From Lewinellaceae bacterium (lineage in GTDB: Bacteria > Bacteroidota > Bacteroidia > Chitinophagales > Saprospiraceae): a stretch of DNA of 22,277 nt. This document shows, in pieces, positions 1 through 7,101 of this stretch (position 1 is the first letter of the stretch; the number at the start of each line of letters is the position of its first letter). Under the pieces are notes generated by a model. That model saw nothing but the letters and a program-made list of their open reading frames with translations, was not told where the DNA came from and searched no databases. A program made the position numbers and the translations under genes. Location of the stretch: contig JACJYP010000023.1 of assembly GCA_020636045.1 (NCBI GenBank), positions 1 to 22,277 on the forward strand. The letters run 5' to 3'.

Positions 1-53
1 ATGCCGGGAACAGCGAAATAAAAAAACGCCAGTATCGCAATGCTCTTTTTCAT
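1..53 (-). CDS. 5' end of a gene for an exported protein, cut by the window edge
   Basis: Only the first 17 full codons are inside the window. Read on the minus strand from the ATG at 53 they give MKKSIAILAFFYFAVPG, which has two lysines followed by an uninterrupted hydrophobic stretch, as expected for a signal peptide or an N-terminal membrane anchor. The frame is open to the edge of the window. The gene would be transcribed away from the PIG-L gene at 428. The function cannot be told from this fragment. That it is a real start is an inference from the signal-like N-terminus. Confidence 0.5.
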   Translation of the reverse strand, partial: MKKSIAILAFFYFAVPG

Positions 54-58
54 AACAG

Positions 59-101
59 AATAAATAAAACCGTTGCACGGGCATTCGGGTCCATGCAACG
101 G
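59..101 (-). terminator. terminator-like hairpin just before the start codon of the minus-strand gene
   Basis: CCGTTGCA (70-77) and TGCAACGG (94-101) form a perfect 8-bp stem around a 16-nt loop. Read on the minus strand the stem is followed by TTTTATTTATT (69 down to 59), so it has the form of an intrinsic terminator. It ends only 5 nt before the ATG at 53. This would fit an attenuator, a terminator of an unseen transcript, or a structured leader; the sequence does not decide between them. Confidence 0.35.
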
Positions 102-396
102 CGGAGTGATTGAAAACATTAACGGACTATGAGGACAATTGCACGCGCGGCCTGCGCTGTACCCTCCCGGCGTATCTCGGCAAAGTAGATGCCTGCTCCG
201 AGCGTGTGTACGAAGAAGAGGTAACATATACGCAATTAAAGACAAATACATCGGAAGATACGAAGCAAAAATACACTCGGGCGCATTGAAGTAAAAAGTA
301 AAAAAAGACGATCGATGGCACAGGACCGGAAGATTTCAGTCGACCTTGATTTCGCCTCTCCCACAACCTTCCCGCCTGCCGCTTGTTTTTTGTGCC

Positions 397-404
397 TATT
401 TTTG
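397..404 (+). promoter_or_regulatory. -7 box candidate (TATTTTTG) for the PIG-L gene
   Basis: TATTTTTG matches the Bacteroidota -7 consensus TAnnTTTG and ends 23 nt before the ATG at 428. No TTG is found at the usual 17-23 nt upstream, so the -33 element is missing or weak. The position supports the downstream start at 428 rather than the in-frame ATG at 383, which lies upstream of this box. Confidence 0.45.
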
Positions 405-427
405 CCGTTCATCAATACCTTCCGGGC

Positions 428-2935
428 ATGAAACACAAATTCCTCATCCTGCTCTGCGCCCTGAGCGCGCCTTTCCTGCTCTCCGCGCAAAAACCCGCCA
501 AACCCAGCGCCTCTGACCTGCACCAGGCCGTCAAAAAACTCAACGTGCTCGGCTCCGTGCTCTACGTGGCCGCCCACCCCGACGACGAAAACCAGCGCCT
601 GATCAGTTATTGCGCCAACGAAAAACTCTACGACGTCACCTACCTCTCCCTGACCCGCGGCGACGGCGGCCAAAACCTCGTCGGCCCCGAGATCCGCGAA
701 TTGCTGGGCGTGCTGCGCACCGAAGAACTGCTCATGGCGCGCTCCGTCGACGGCGGCAAGCAGCGTTTTTCCCGCGCCAATGACTTCGGCTATTCCAAAA
801 GCCCGGAAGAGACCCTGCGCATCTGGGACAAGGAAGAAGTGCTGTCCGATGTAGTATGGGCATTCCGCGAAACACAGCCCGACGTGGTGATCAACCGCTT
901 TTACCACGACGTGAAATACAACACCCACGGCCACCACACCTCCTCGGCCATGCTTTCGGTGGAAGCCTTCGACCTCGCTGGCAAAGCGGACGCCTACCCG
1001 GAACAACTGGCCTTCACAGCGCCCTGGCAACCAAAACGCATCTTTTTCAACACCTCGTGGTGGTTCTACGGCAGCCGCGAAGCCTTTGAAAAAGCCGACA
1101 AAACCAACCTCTACCCCCTCGACCTGGGCGTATTTCTGCCTCTGAAAGGAAAAAGCAATACCGAGATCGCCGCAGAAGCGCGCTCCATGCACCGCTGCCA
1201 GGGTTTCGGCGCCATGAGCAGCCGCGGTGAAAGCGTCGACTGGTTCGAATTCATCAAAGGCGAGCGACCACCGGAACAGGATCCCTTCGCCGGCATCAAT
1301 ACCAGCTGGACGCGGGTGAATGGCGGCGAAAAGATCGGGCAACTGCTCGCGAAAATCGACCGTGATTTCCGCTCGGACGCACCCGCTGCCAGCGTGCCCG
1401 CACTGATCGAGGCCATGCAGATGATCAAGGCGCTGCCCGACGGCCACTGGAAACGCGTCAAACTCGCCGACATCAAGGAGGTGATCCGCGGCTGCCTGGG
1501 CATCTACCTCGAAGCAACGGCCGCCGAACCCACCGCAACGCCGGGTGAAAGTGTCAGCATCCGCCTCGAAGCCATCAGCCGCGCCGGTTTCAGCGGCACG
1601 GTGATGCTCAGCGGACTTTCCATTCAGCCCGGACTGTTCGACACCATACTTGCCGCAACACTGCTTCCCAACCAGGACCTGGTGCTGAACCACAGCGTAC
1701 AGATCCCTGAAAAGGCGCCGTTCACCTCGCCTTACTGGCTTCGCCAGACCGCCTCGCTCGGTATGTACCGCGTAGACGACCAGGCGCTGCGCGGTCGCCC
1801 TGAAACGCCGCGCTATGCCACCGTGCGCTGGTCGATCACCGTGAACGGCGTACCGCTCGAATTCGATACCGACATCGCCTACAAAGTGGAAGAATCGGCC
1901 GTCGGGGAAGTTTGGCGCCCCTTCGAGGTGCTGCCTCCGGTATTCGTTGAGTTCGACGAGTCGTCGTATATTTTTACCGAAAAGGATCAGGAAGTGCGGG
2001 TGCGCGTGAAGGCCGGCCGCGACAATGTCAGCGGCACGGTAATGGCCTACGGCCCCGGCAAGGGCTGGGTCACCCGCGGTGCGCCGCAGGCATTTTCCTT
2101 TGCCCGGAAAGGCGAGGAACAAACCTTCACATTTACCATCGAAGCCAATAATGCGCCGAGCGAAGCGACGTTGACCGCCGCCGCGCAGATCGGCGATCAG
2201 GTGTATACCCAGCGGTTGGTCACGATCAAATACGACCATATTCCCCAGCAGAGCGTGCTCCTGCCTGCCGAGGCGCATGCCGCGCGCATCGACCTGCAAG
2301 TGAGTGCCAAGAAGGTAGGCTATTACATGGGTGCCGGCGACGAAGTGCCGGAAGCCCTGCACCAGATGGGCTGTCAGGTGACCTTGCTGAAAGACGCGGA
2401 CATCACGCCGGAAAATCTGAAGCAATACGACGCCATCGTCACCGGCATCCGCGCCTACAACACGAAGGAAAATCTGAAATTTCAGCAGGCAAAACTGCTG
2501 GAATACGTGAAAAACGGCGGCACACTCGTGACGCAATACAACACCGGCCACGAACTCGTTCTAGGCGATTTCGCCCCCTATCCCCTGAAAATATCGCGCA
2601 ACCGCGTGACTGACGAGCAGGCGGAGATCCGCTTTCTGCTGCCCGAGCACACTGTGCTGAACACGCCGAACAAACTGAGCCCCGCCGATTTTGACGGCTG
2701 GGTGCAGGAGCGCGGCTTGTATTTCCCCAACCAGTGGGACGCCGCCTACGAAGCGCCGCTGTCGAGCAACGACCCCGGCGAATCGGCCAGCGACGGCTCG
2801 CTGCTGGTAGCCAAATACGGCAAGGGGTACTACGTATACACCGGGCTCTCGTTTTTCCGCGAATTGCCGGCCGGCGTGCCGGGCGCCTTCCGCCTGTTTG
2901 CCAACCTGATCTCCCTGGGGAAACAACAGCCCTGA
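428..2935 (+). CDS. secreted PIG-L family deacetylase (LmbE-like) with C-terminal amidotransferase-like domain
   Basis: The 835-residue product starts MKHKFLILLC and has a signal peptide ending near SAQ (residue 21), so it should act in the periplasm or outside the cell. Next comes a PIG-L/LmbE domain with the zinc-binding HPDDE motif at residues 50-54 and HGHH at 167-170, the usual HxxH ligand pair. This family removes acetyl groups from N-acetylglucosamine-type or related sugar amides; the substrate here is unknown. The middle part looks like beta-sandwich modules. Residues of about 635-715 (YDAIVTGIRAYN, NGGTLVTQYNT) resemble a class I glutamine amidotransferase-like fold. An ATG at 383 is in frame, but the -7 box and the signal peptide favour 428. 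The SWIM gene follows after 10 bp and is probably co-transcribed. Confidence 0.88.
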   Translation: MKHKFLILLCALSAPFLLSAQKPAKPSASDLHQAVKKLNVLGSVLYVAAHPDDENQRLISYCANEKLYDVTYLSLTRGDGGQNLVGPEIRELLGVLRTEELLMARSVDGGKQRFSRANDFGYSKSPEETLRIWDKEEVLSDVVWAFRETQPDVVINRFYHDVKYNTHGHHTSSAMLSVEAFDLAGKADAYPEQLAFTAPWQPKRIFFNTSWWFYGSREAFEKADKTNLYPLDLGVFLPLKGKSNTEIAAEARSMHRCQGFGAMSSRGESVDWFEFIKGERPPEQDPFAGINTSWTRVNGGEKIGQLLAKIDRDFRSDAPAASVPALIEAMQMIKALPDGHWKRVKLADIKEVIRGCLGIYLEATAAEPTATPGESVSIRLEAISRAGFSGTVMLSGLSIQPGLFDTILAATLLPNQDLVLNHSVQIPEKAPFTSPYWLRQTASLGMYRVDDQALRGRPETPRYATVRWSITVNGVPLEFDTDIAYKVEESAVGEVWRPFEVLPPVFVEFDESSYIFTEKDQEVRVRVKAGRDNVSGTVMAYGPGKGWVTRGAPQAFSFARKGEEQTFTFTIEANNAPSEATLTAAAQIGDQVYTQRLVTIKYDHIPQQSVLLPAEAHAARIDLQVSAKKVGYYMGAGDEVPEALHQMGCQVTLLKDADITPENLKQYDAIVTGIRAYNTKENLKFQQAKLLEYVKNGGTLVTQYNTGHELVLGDFAPYPLKISRNRVTDEQAEIRFLLPEHTVLNTPNKLSPADFDGWVQERGLYFPNQWDAAYEAPLSSNDPGESASDGSLLVAKYGKGYYVYTGLSFFRELPAGVPGAFRLFANLISLGKQQP

Positions 2936-2945
2936 GCATTTCCCC

Positions 2946-4229
2946 ATGGCCAAACAAGCCGCGACCACCGAAGCGATGTCCCGGGCACATGTGCTTGCCC
3001 GGGAAGCCTTTTTCCGGCGGCGGATGATCTGTGGCGCCGTGGTCTACGCCGAAATGCCTGCGGGCGCAGGGCATGTGCACCGGGTGTCGGTAAGTCTTGA
3101 AGACGGCACCTTTTATTGCAGCTGCCCCTTCCGCCCCAGGCCCTGCGTACATGCCCTGGCCTTGCAAAAAATGTACACCGAAAAGGGCGAGGCGGCCTTC
3201 GAAGCGACGGACAACCCGCCCGACTGGGAACAGGCAGCACAGGGCGGCCTTTCTGTCGCAGTGCCGGACCCTTCTGCCGACGACAGCAAGGCAAAGCGCC
3301 GCTCCGGAAGGCTCGGGCGCGCCGCGGCCGGCCTCGAAGACCTGGAAATCTGGCTGACGGACCTCCTGCGCCGGGGCCTGGCGACCACCGCTTCGGAAGA
3401 ACCGAAATGGTGGGAACACATCGCCACCCGCATGGCGGACGCCTCCATGCCGGGTCTGGCGCGCAAATTGCGCCTGCTGGGTGAAGTGCCGGCCTCCGAT
3501 CCCCGCTGGGCCGAACGGATCGCCGGTTCACTCGCCGAATGTTACCTGGCTGTACGCGCCTTTCAGCAAAGCGGGCATCTGCCCGAGCCGATGCTCCGCG
3601 ACCTGGAGGCCTTTATCGGCATTGCAGCAAAAAAAGAAGAAGTGCTGGCCGAAGGCGAGCGTCTGCGCGACACATGGACTGTCGCCGGACAAGTGTCGGA
3701 GGCCCTGGAAGCGCCGTTGAAAGAGCGGCGCAGCTGGCTGCATGGCGCCGATACGGGCCGCTGGGCGCTGCTGCTGGACCACGTGTTCGGCAGCGAGGAT
3801 TTTCCGCCGGGATTCGAGCCGGGCAGCGTCTACAAAGGCACTTTTGCATTTTACCCTTCCGCTTTCCCCCTGCGCGTGCTGGCGGCAGGAGAACTGGAAG
3901 CCTTGTCTACCCTTCCGCAATCGTGGTCCGGATTTCCCGACATCGCGGCATTTGCCGACGCCTATGCAGCGGCGCTGGCTGCGCAGCCCTGGCTGGCTGG
4001 CTTTCCCGCATGGCTCTGTGACGTCGTGCCTTACCGGAATGGGGAGCGTTTTTTTGTCGCGGACGCCAATGAAAAGTCGCTACCGCTGAACGCCGAACCG
4101 GATACCGGCTGGTCGCTGGTGTCGCTGGCCGGCGGCCGCCCGCTCGACCTGTTCGGCGAATGGGACGGCGCCCTGTTCAGCCCGCTGAGTGCTTTTTCAG
4201 AAGGAAGGCTGGTGCGCCTGCGCTATTGA
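2946..4229 (+). CDS. SWIM zinc-finger family protein
   Basis: The 427-residue protein carries a SWIM motif, CxC-x6-CxH, with C58, C60, C67 and H69 (FYCSCPFRPRPCVH). SWIM fingers bind zinc and are thought to mediate DNA or protein contacts. The rest is an alpha-helical region, with GLEDLEIWLTDLLRRGL after a basic linker near residue 120, followed by a mixed C-terminal part. This layout is what I recall for the SWIM protein usually encoded with DUF5691, MoxR-type AAA, DUF5682 and vWA genes. None of those partners is present here. It follows the PIG-L gene by 10 bp, and no signal peptide is seen. The molecular role is unknown. Confidence 0.8.
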   Translation: MAKQAATTEAMSRAHVLAREAFFRRRMICGAVVYAEMPAGAGHVHRVSVSLEDGTFYCSCPFRPRPCVHALALQKMYTEKGEAAFEATDNPPDWEQAAQGGLSVAVPDPSADDSKAKRRSGRLGRAAAGLEDLEIWLTDLLRRGLATTASEEPKWWEHIATRMADASMPGLARKLRLLGEVPASDPRWAERIAGSLAECYLAVRAFQQSGHLPEPMLRDLEAFIGIAAKKEEVLAEGERLRDTWTVAGQVSEALEAPLKERRSWLHGADTGRWALLLDHVFGSEDFPPGFEPGSVYKGTFAFYPSAFPLRVLAAGELEALSTLPQSWSGFPDIAAFADAYAAALAAQPWLAGFPAWLCDVVPYRNGERFFVADANEKSLPLNAEPDTGWSLVSLAGGRPLDLFGEWDGALFSPLSAFSEGRLVRLRY

Positions 4230-4273
4230 GTTCACCGCATCGATATCGGGATGTTTTTTGCCGACCTGCTTCC

Positions 4274-4281
4274 TATTTTTG
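4274..4281 (+). promoter_or_regulatory. -7 box candidate (TATTTTTG) for the FAD oxidoreductase gene
   Basis: TATTTTTG fits TAnnTTTG and ends 45 nt before the ATG at 4327, inside the 97-nt spacer after the SWIM gene. A T-rich TTTTTTG lies upstream at 4254-4260, but the spacing (13 nt) is shorter than usual for a -33 element. Confidence 0.45.
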
Positions 4282-4326
4282 CCGGCGGCGGAATCCTCCG
4301 CTTTACAGGTTCATTTGCGATCCGAC

Positions 4327-5628
4327 ATGAAAGCGACCATCATCGGCGGCGGCATCATCGGGCTGAGTGCCGCCTACTACCTGAACGAAGAAGGCTGGGA
4401 AGTCACCCTCCTGGAAAAAGGCGACCTGACGGACAACTGCTCCTTCGGCAACATGGGCTATCTGTCGCCCTCCCATTTTGTGCCGCTTGCCGCACCGGGC
4501 ATTATCGGAAAGGGTCTTTTATGGATGTTCCATTCCAAAAGTCCGTTTTACGTGCGCCCCCTGCCGCGTTACGAACTGATCGACTGGGGCATCAGATTTT
4601 TCCGGGCCTCCAACCGCCGGCATGTGGCGCGCAGCATCCGGCCCATGGCCGATCTGCTCATGCTGTCGCGGCAACTGACCGCTGAATGGACAACCCACGA
4701 GGCTTTCGATTTCGAATTCACCGGGAACGGCTGCGTCATGTATTTCCAGACCCCGCAGGCGGAAAAGGAAGAACTGGAGAACGCGCACACGGCGGAGACA
4801 CTGGGCCAGAAAGTAGAAATACTGGGCCGCGAACAGGCGCAGGCGCTCGAACCCGAACTTCGTCCCGATGTACGCGGCGGCGTCTGGTTCAAAGACGACG
4901 CGCACCTCGACCCGAACAAACTGATGCAGCAGATGCCCGCCCTGCTCGAATTACGCGGCGTAAACATCATCCGGAATGCGGAAGTCACGGGCTTCCAGCG
5001 ACAAAACGGCGCAATTGGCGCTGTGCGCTACGTTATTACAGATCAATATGCGGAACAGCGCGTGGCGGAAAGCGACCTCGTGGTGCTGGCAGCCGGTTCC
5101 TGGTCGCCGCAGCTTGCCCGGATGGCAGGCGAATACCTGCCGCTCATGCCGGGCAAAGGTTATTCCATGACCGTGGATACACCCCGGCAACGGCTGCGCT
5201 ATCCCTGCATCCTCGTGGAAGCCAAAGTGGCGCTGACGCCCTGGGCACAGCGCCTGCGCATCGGCAGCACGATGGAGATCGGGCCGGTCAACGACCGTAT
5301 CCTGTTCCCGCGGGTGCAAGGCATCCTGGAAGCCGTGCCGCGTTTTTTGCCGGGTTTCCTCGACGATCCGGCTTTCCGGGAACTGGCCGACTACGACAAA
5401 CTCCGGGCGCAGATGCGGAAAAAAGTGTGGTTCGGTTTCCGCCCCGTTTCGGCCGACGGCCTGCCCTACATCGGCTTCGCCAAAAAGACAAAAAATTTGA
5501 TGATCGCAACCGGCCACGCCATGCTGGGCGTCAGCATGGCCGCGGGCACCGGCAAACTGGTATCGGAACTGGCCGGCGGGAAAACGCCCGGTATCGATGC
5601 CTCGGCATTCAGTCCGGGAAGGTATTAG
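4327..5628 (+). CDS. FAD-dependent oxidoreductase, D-amino-acid dehydrogenase (DadA)-like
   Basis: The 433-residue product begins MKATIIGGGIIG, a Rossmann dinucleotide-binding motif (G7-G12) with an acidic residue at the end of the second strand (LLEKG, E30), so it binds FAD. The segment SFGNMGYLSPSHFVPLAAPG and the C-terminal stretches GFRPVSADGLPYIG and TGHAMLGVSMAAGTG are typical of the DAO family close to D-amino-acid dehydrogenases and D-hydroxyproline or sarcosine oxidases. These enzymes oxidise the C-N bond of an amino acid and pass electrons to a quinone or oxygen. The exact substrate cannot be read from the sequence. The in-frame ATG at 4189 would overlap the SWIM gene and adds residues before the Rossmann fold, so 4327 is preferred. 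A -7 box in the spacer suggests its own promoter. Confidence 0.88.
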   Translation: MKATIIGGGIIGLSAAYYLNEEGWEVTLLEKGDLTDNCSFGNMGYLSPSHFVPLAAPGIIGKGLLWMFHSKSPFYVRPLPRYELIDWGIRFFRASNRRHVARSIRPMADLLMLSRQLTAEWTTHEAFDFEFTGNGCVMYFQTPQAEKEELENAHTAETLGQKVEILGREQAQALEPELRPDVRGGVWFKDDAHLDPNKLMQQMPALLELRGVNIIRNAEVTGFQRQNGAIGAVRYVITDQYAEQRVAESDLVVLAAGSWSPQLARMAGEYLPLMPGKGYSMTVDTPRQRLRYPCILVEAKVALTPWAQRLRIGSTMEIGPVNDRILFPRVQGILEAVPRFLPGFLDDPAFRELADYDKLRAQMRKKVWFGFRPVSADGLPYIGFAKKTKNLMIATGHAMLGVSMAAGTGKLVSELAGGKTPGIDASAFSPGRY

Positions 5629-5638
5629 GGTGCGTCTT

Positions 5639-5650
5639 TCGCCGCGCCGG
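5639..5650 (+). repeat. left copy of a 12-bp direct repeat flanking the AT-rich gene
   Basis: TCGCCGCGCCGG occurs here and again at 6293-6304 in the same orientation. The next 15 bases are also partly alike (9 identities). The segment between the copies is the AT-rich lipoprotein gene and its flanks. This could be a target-site duplication, a recombination site or a chance GC-rich match. Confidence 0.5.
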
Positions 5651-5665
5651 ATGTCGTCATCCGGC
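5646..5665. terminator. hairpin between convergent genes
   Basis: GCCGGATG (5646-5653) and CATCCGGC (5658-5665) form a perfect 8-bp stem with a 4-nt loop, 17 nt after the stop of the FAD oxidoreductase. The minus-strand lipoprotein gene ends on the other side at 5725. The stem could stop transcription from both sides, but neither side has a long T run, so a role as an intrinsic terminator is only probable. Confidence 0.45.
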
Positions 5666-5724
5666 AGAAAATTCAACTATTCGACCATGCTGAAAACTTG
5701 GCAGCGCGAGGTAAAACCCTTCTT

Positions 5725-6279
5725 TCATTTTTCCTTATCTATTGTCTTTTTCTTGGTATATTCTTCAAGCCACTTGTTAAGAACATGTCTGTTCTCATAA
5801 AGACATTTTTTAAATGTTAAATCCAATTCTTTGGCATCTATATCTAATCCATATAAAGAATAAAAAGATTCAGATATCAATGCCTTAAAAGGAGTTTCAC
5901 TCTCTCCAATATAACCAACCCCATAATAGAATGCACATTCAGGAAAAGGTTTATTGGGCGTAAATATTGAATTTACATCTAAATAGCCTTCCGCCCAAAA
6001 AGAAAAATAGTAAAAAGTTGTATCTTGATAAGAAACAATGGTATCTGTTTTTACTTGCAGAGAAAATATGCTTACTGTATCTTTTCTTTCCCTATCAACA
6101 TGCACGATTGCTGTGCAATCACAATTATTCCCTCCATTTAGTTTATATATTTCCAGTTTGGCCAGATCAAGTTGTTTGTTTTGATCCGTATATGTGTTTT
6201 TATACTCAACTTTATTACTGTGGCGAACGCAACAGTTTAGCAATAAAATGCCGGCAATAATAAAAACTAGTTCTCTCAT
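5725..6279 (-). CDS. AT-rich gene for a putative lipoprotein of unknown function
   Basis: The 184-residue product starts MRELVFIIAGILLLNCC. A hydrophobic stretch runs into two cysteines (C16, C17), which suggests a lipoprotein signal, although N before C is not the classical lipobox residue. The remainder is rich in Lys, Tyr, Phe and Asn, and I recognise no family. Base composition differs sharply from the neighbours: 15 of 60 bases are G or C at 5821-5880, while surrounding genes are clearly GC-rich. The gene lies between two copies of a 12-bp direct repeat (5639-5650, 6293-6304) and separates two ordinary core genes. I infer recent acquisition. No integrase or transposase is seen beside it. 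Confidence 0.75.
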   Translation of the reverse strand: MRELVFIIAGILLLNCCVRHSNKVEYKNTYTDQNKQLDLAKLEIYKLNGGNNCDCTAIVHVDRERKDTVSIFSLQVKTDTIVSYQDTTFYYFSFWAEGYLDVNSIFTPNKPFPECAFYYGVGYIGESETPFKALISESFYSLYGLDIDAKELDLTFKKCLYENRHVLNKWLEEYTKKKTIDKEK

Positions 6280-6292
6280 AATTTTGACTTAA

Positions 6293-6304
6293 TCGCCGCG
6301 CCGG
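6293..6304 (+). repeat. right copy of the 12-bp direct repeat flanking the AT-rich gene
   Basis: This is the second copy of TCGCCGCGCCGG, 13 nt upstream of the minus-strand lipoprotein start codon. GC-rich composition resumes from this point toward panD. Confidence 0.5.
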
Positions 6305-6518
6305 GAGTCGTAGTCTGGTGGAAATGTCCAGCACGAGGGTCTCCATACGATCAATCCATTTATTTGTAAGGTGAAGCATCCCGCCGTATGCTTCCTGCAC
6401 GGCGATAATACCACGCAAGGCGAAATCGGGAAAACAGCAGGTGGAAGCCTTTTGTGCGCAGTTATTCGTATCAATGCTGCTACTGCCAACCGCCACTGCC
6501 GACTGCTCCCTTTAGGCC
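6305..6518. other. spacer between panD and the lipoprotein gene
   Basis: About 210 bp with no supported gene. A minus-strand open frame (6215-6496) runs through it and into the lipoprotein gene, but it matches no family I know. The panD-proximal end holds a GGCAGT-type repeat (6476-6507). The spacer may contain remnants of an older gene. Confidence 0.4.
6476..6507 (-). repeat. GGCAGT-type intergenic repeat behind panD
   Basis: Read on the minus strand, the direction of panD, this is a run of GCAGTCGGCAGTGGCGG-type units. It begins 11 nt after the panD stop codon. Near-identical runs occur at 14001-14034, 15971-16016 and, inverted, 16093-16124. Confidence 0.7.
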
Positions 6519-6881
6519 TTACTTCCCGCCATTCTTTATGAGGCGGTTGTTCTCGTCGGGAAAGATCGCGACCGGCCGGAAGGCTTTTGCTTCTTCCGGC
6601 GTCATCAGGGCGTAGGAGATGATGATGACGATATCGCCGACCTGCACGCGGCGGGCGGCGGCGCCGTTCAGGCAAATGACCCCGCTGCCGCGTTCGCCAC
6701 GGATCGTATAGGTCTCGATGCGCTCGCCGTTGTTGTTGTTCACGATCTGCACTTTTTCCCCTTCATATATATTGGCGGCCTCCATCAGTTCTTCGTCGAT
6801 CGTGATGCTGCCGATATAGTTCAGATCGGCTTGCGTGACGCGCACGCGATGTATTTTGCTTTTAAAAACTTCTATCAACAT
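6519..6881 (-). CDS. panD: aspartate 1-decarboxylase
   Basis: PanD converts L-aspartate to beta-alanine for pantothenate and coenzyme A synthesis, in the cytoplasm. The 120-residue product has the normal family length. It shows the self-cleavage site Gly24-Ser25 in NYIGSITID, where Ser25 becomes the pyruvoyl cofactor. Other family landmarks are K9 in the N-terminal segment (EVFKSKIHR), the NNNNGER stretch, and GAAARRVQVGDIVIIISYA. The frame is open for 44 codons upstream of the ATG at 6881, but the extra residues do not belong to the family and the promoter lies inside them. The gene has a Bacteroidota promoter at 6983-7014 and a leader of about 95 nt that can fold close to the start codon. 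No other pantothenate genes are nearby. Confidence 0.96.
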   Translation of the reverse strand: MLIEVFKSKIHRVRVTQADLNYIGSITIDEELMEAANIYEGEKVQIVNNNNGERIETYTIRGERGSGVICLNGAAARRVQVGDIVIIISYALMTPEEAKAFRPVAIFPDENNRLIKNGGK

Positions 6882-6888
6882 GGTGTTT

Positions 6889-6940
6889 GTTCGGCCTTTT
6901 AAAAAGCGTCCGGCTTCCATAGTTATGGAAACGACCGAAC
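6889..6940 (-). promoter_or_regulatory. folded leader just upstream of panD
   Basis: GTTCGG (6889-6894) can pair with CCGAAC (6935-6940). Inside this lies the near-perfect hairpin TTCCATA (6915-6921), 2-nt loop, TATGGAA (6924-6930). A 10-nt palindrome GAACGCGTTC (6937-6946) overlaps the outer arm. The structure ends 7 nt before the panD start codon and could affect translation. It matches no riboswitch family I know. Confidence 0.4.
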
Positions 6941-6982
6941 GCGTTCTTAGACGGTAAAACAGCCGAAAGTCAGTTCGGGTTG

Positions 6983-7014
6983 CAAAAGTAGTCGCCTCCG
7001 CCGACCCGGCCAAA
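6983..7014 (-). promoter_or_regulatory. promoter of panD (TTTG-N20-TACTTTTG)
   Basis: On the minus strand TTTG (7014 to 7011) is followed after 20 nt by TACTTTTG (6990 to 6983). This fits the Bacteroidota -33/-7 consensus TTTG and TAnnTTTG with correct spacing. The start of transcription would be near 6976, giving a leader of roughly 95 nt before the panD ATG. Confidence 0.7.
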
Positions 7015-7101
7015 GGTGTGGCTGGAAAGTTTGGCGCAGCAATTTCAGGGGGAGCCGGGGCGTTCCTTTCCCGTTATTCCTGACAATCAAAAAACATAAG
7101 T

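Larger units (their letters stand above)
54..427. other. intergenic spacer between divergent genes
   Basis: This stretch of about 370 bp separates the minus-strand exported protein from the PIG-L deacetylase. It holds the hairpin at 70-101 and a -7-like TATTTTTG on each strand (266-273 on minus, 397-404 on plus). A stop-bounded frame at 110-288 has no ATG and no recognisable domain. I see no RNA gene or known riboswitch core in it. Confidence 0.5.

Noticed and set aside
110..288. A stop-bounded plus-strand frame of 59 codons with a plausible acidic, Cys-containing translation
   Set aside because: It has no ATG, begins directly after a stop and matches nothing known. It may be a gene remnant but cannot be supported.
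236..2551. A 771-codon open frame on the minus strand opposite the PIG-L gene
   Set aside because: It is a by-product of GC-rich codon use in the real gene. Its translation has no signal or domain, while the plus strand gives a clear PIG-L protein.
6215..6496. A 93-codon minus-strand frame between panD and the lipoprotein gene
   Set aside because: It overlaps the lipoprotein start and the GGCAGT-type repeat and matches no family I know. It may be a decayed gene.
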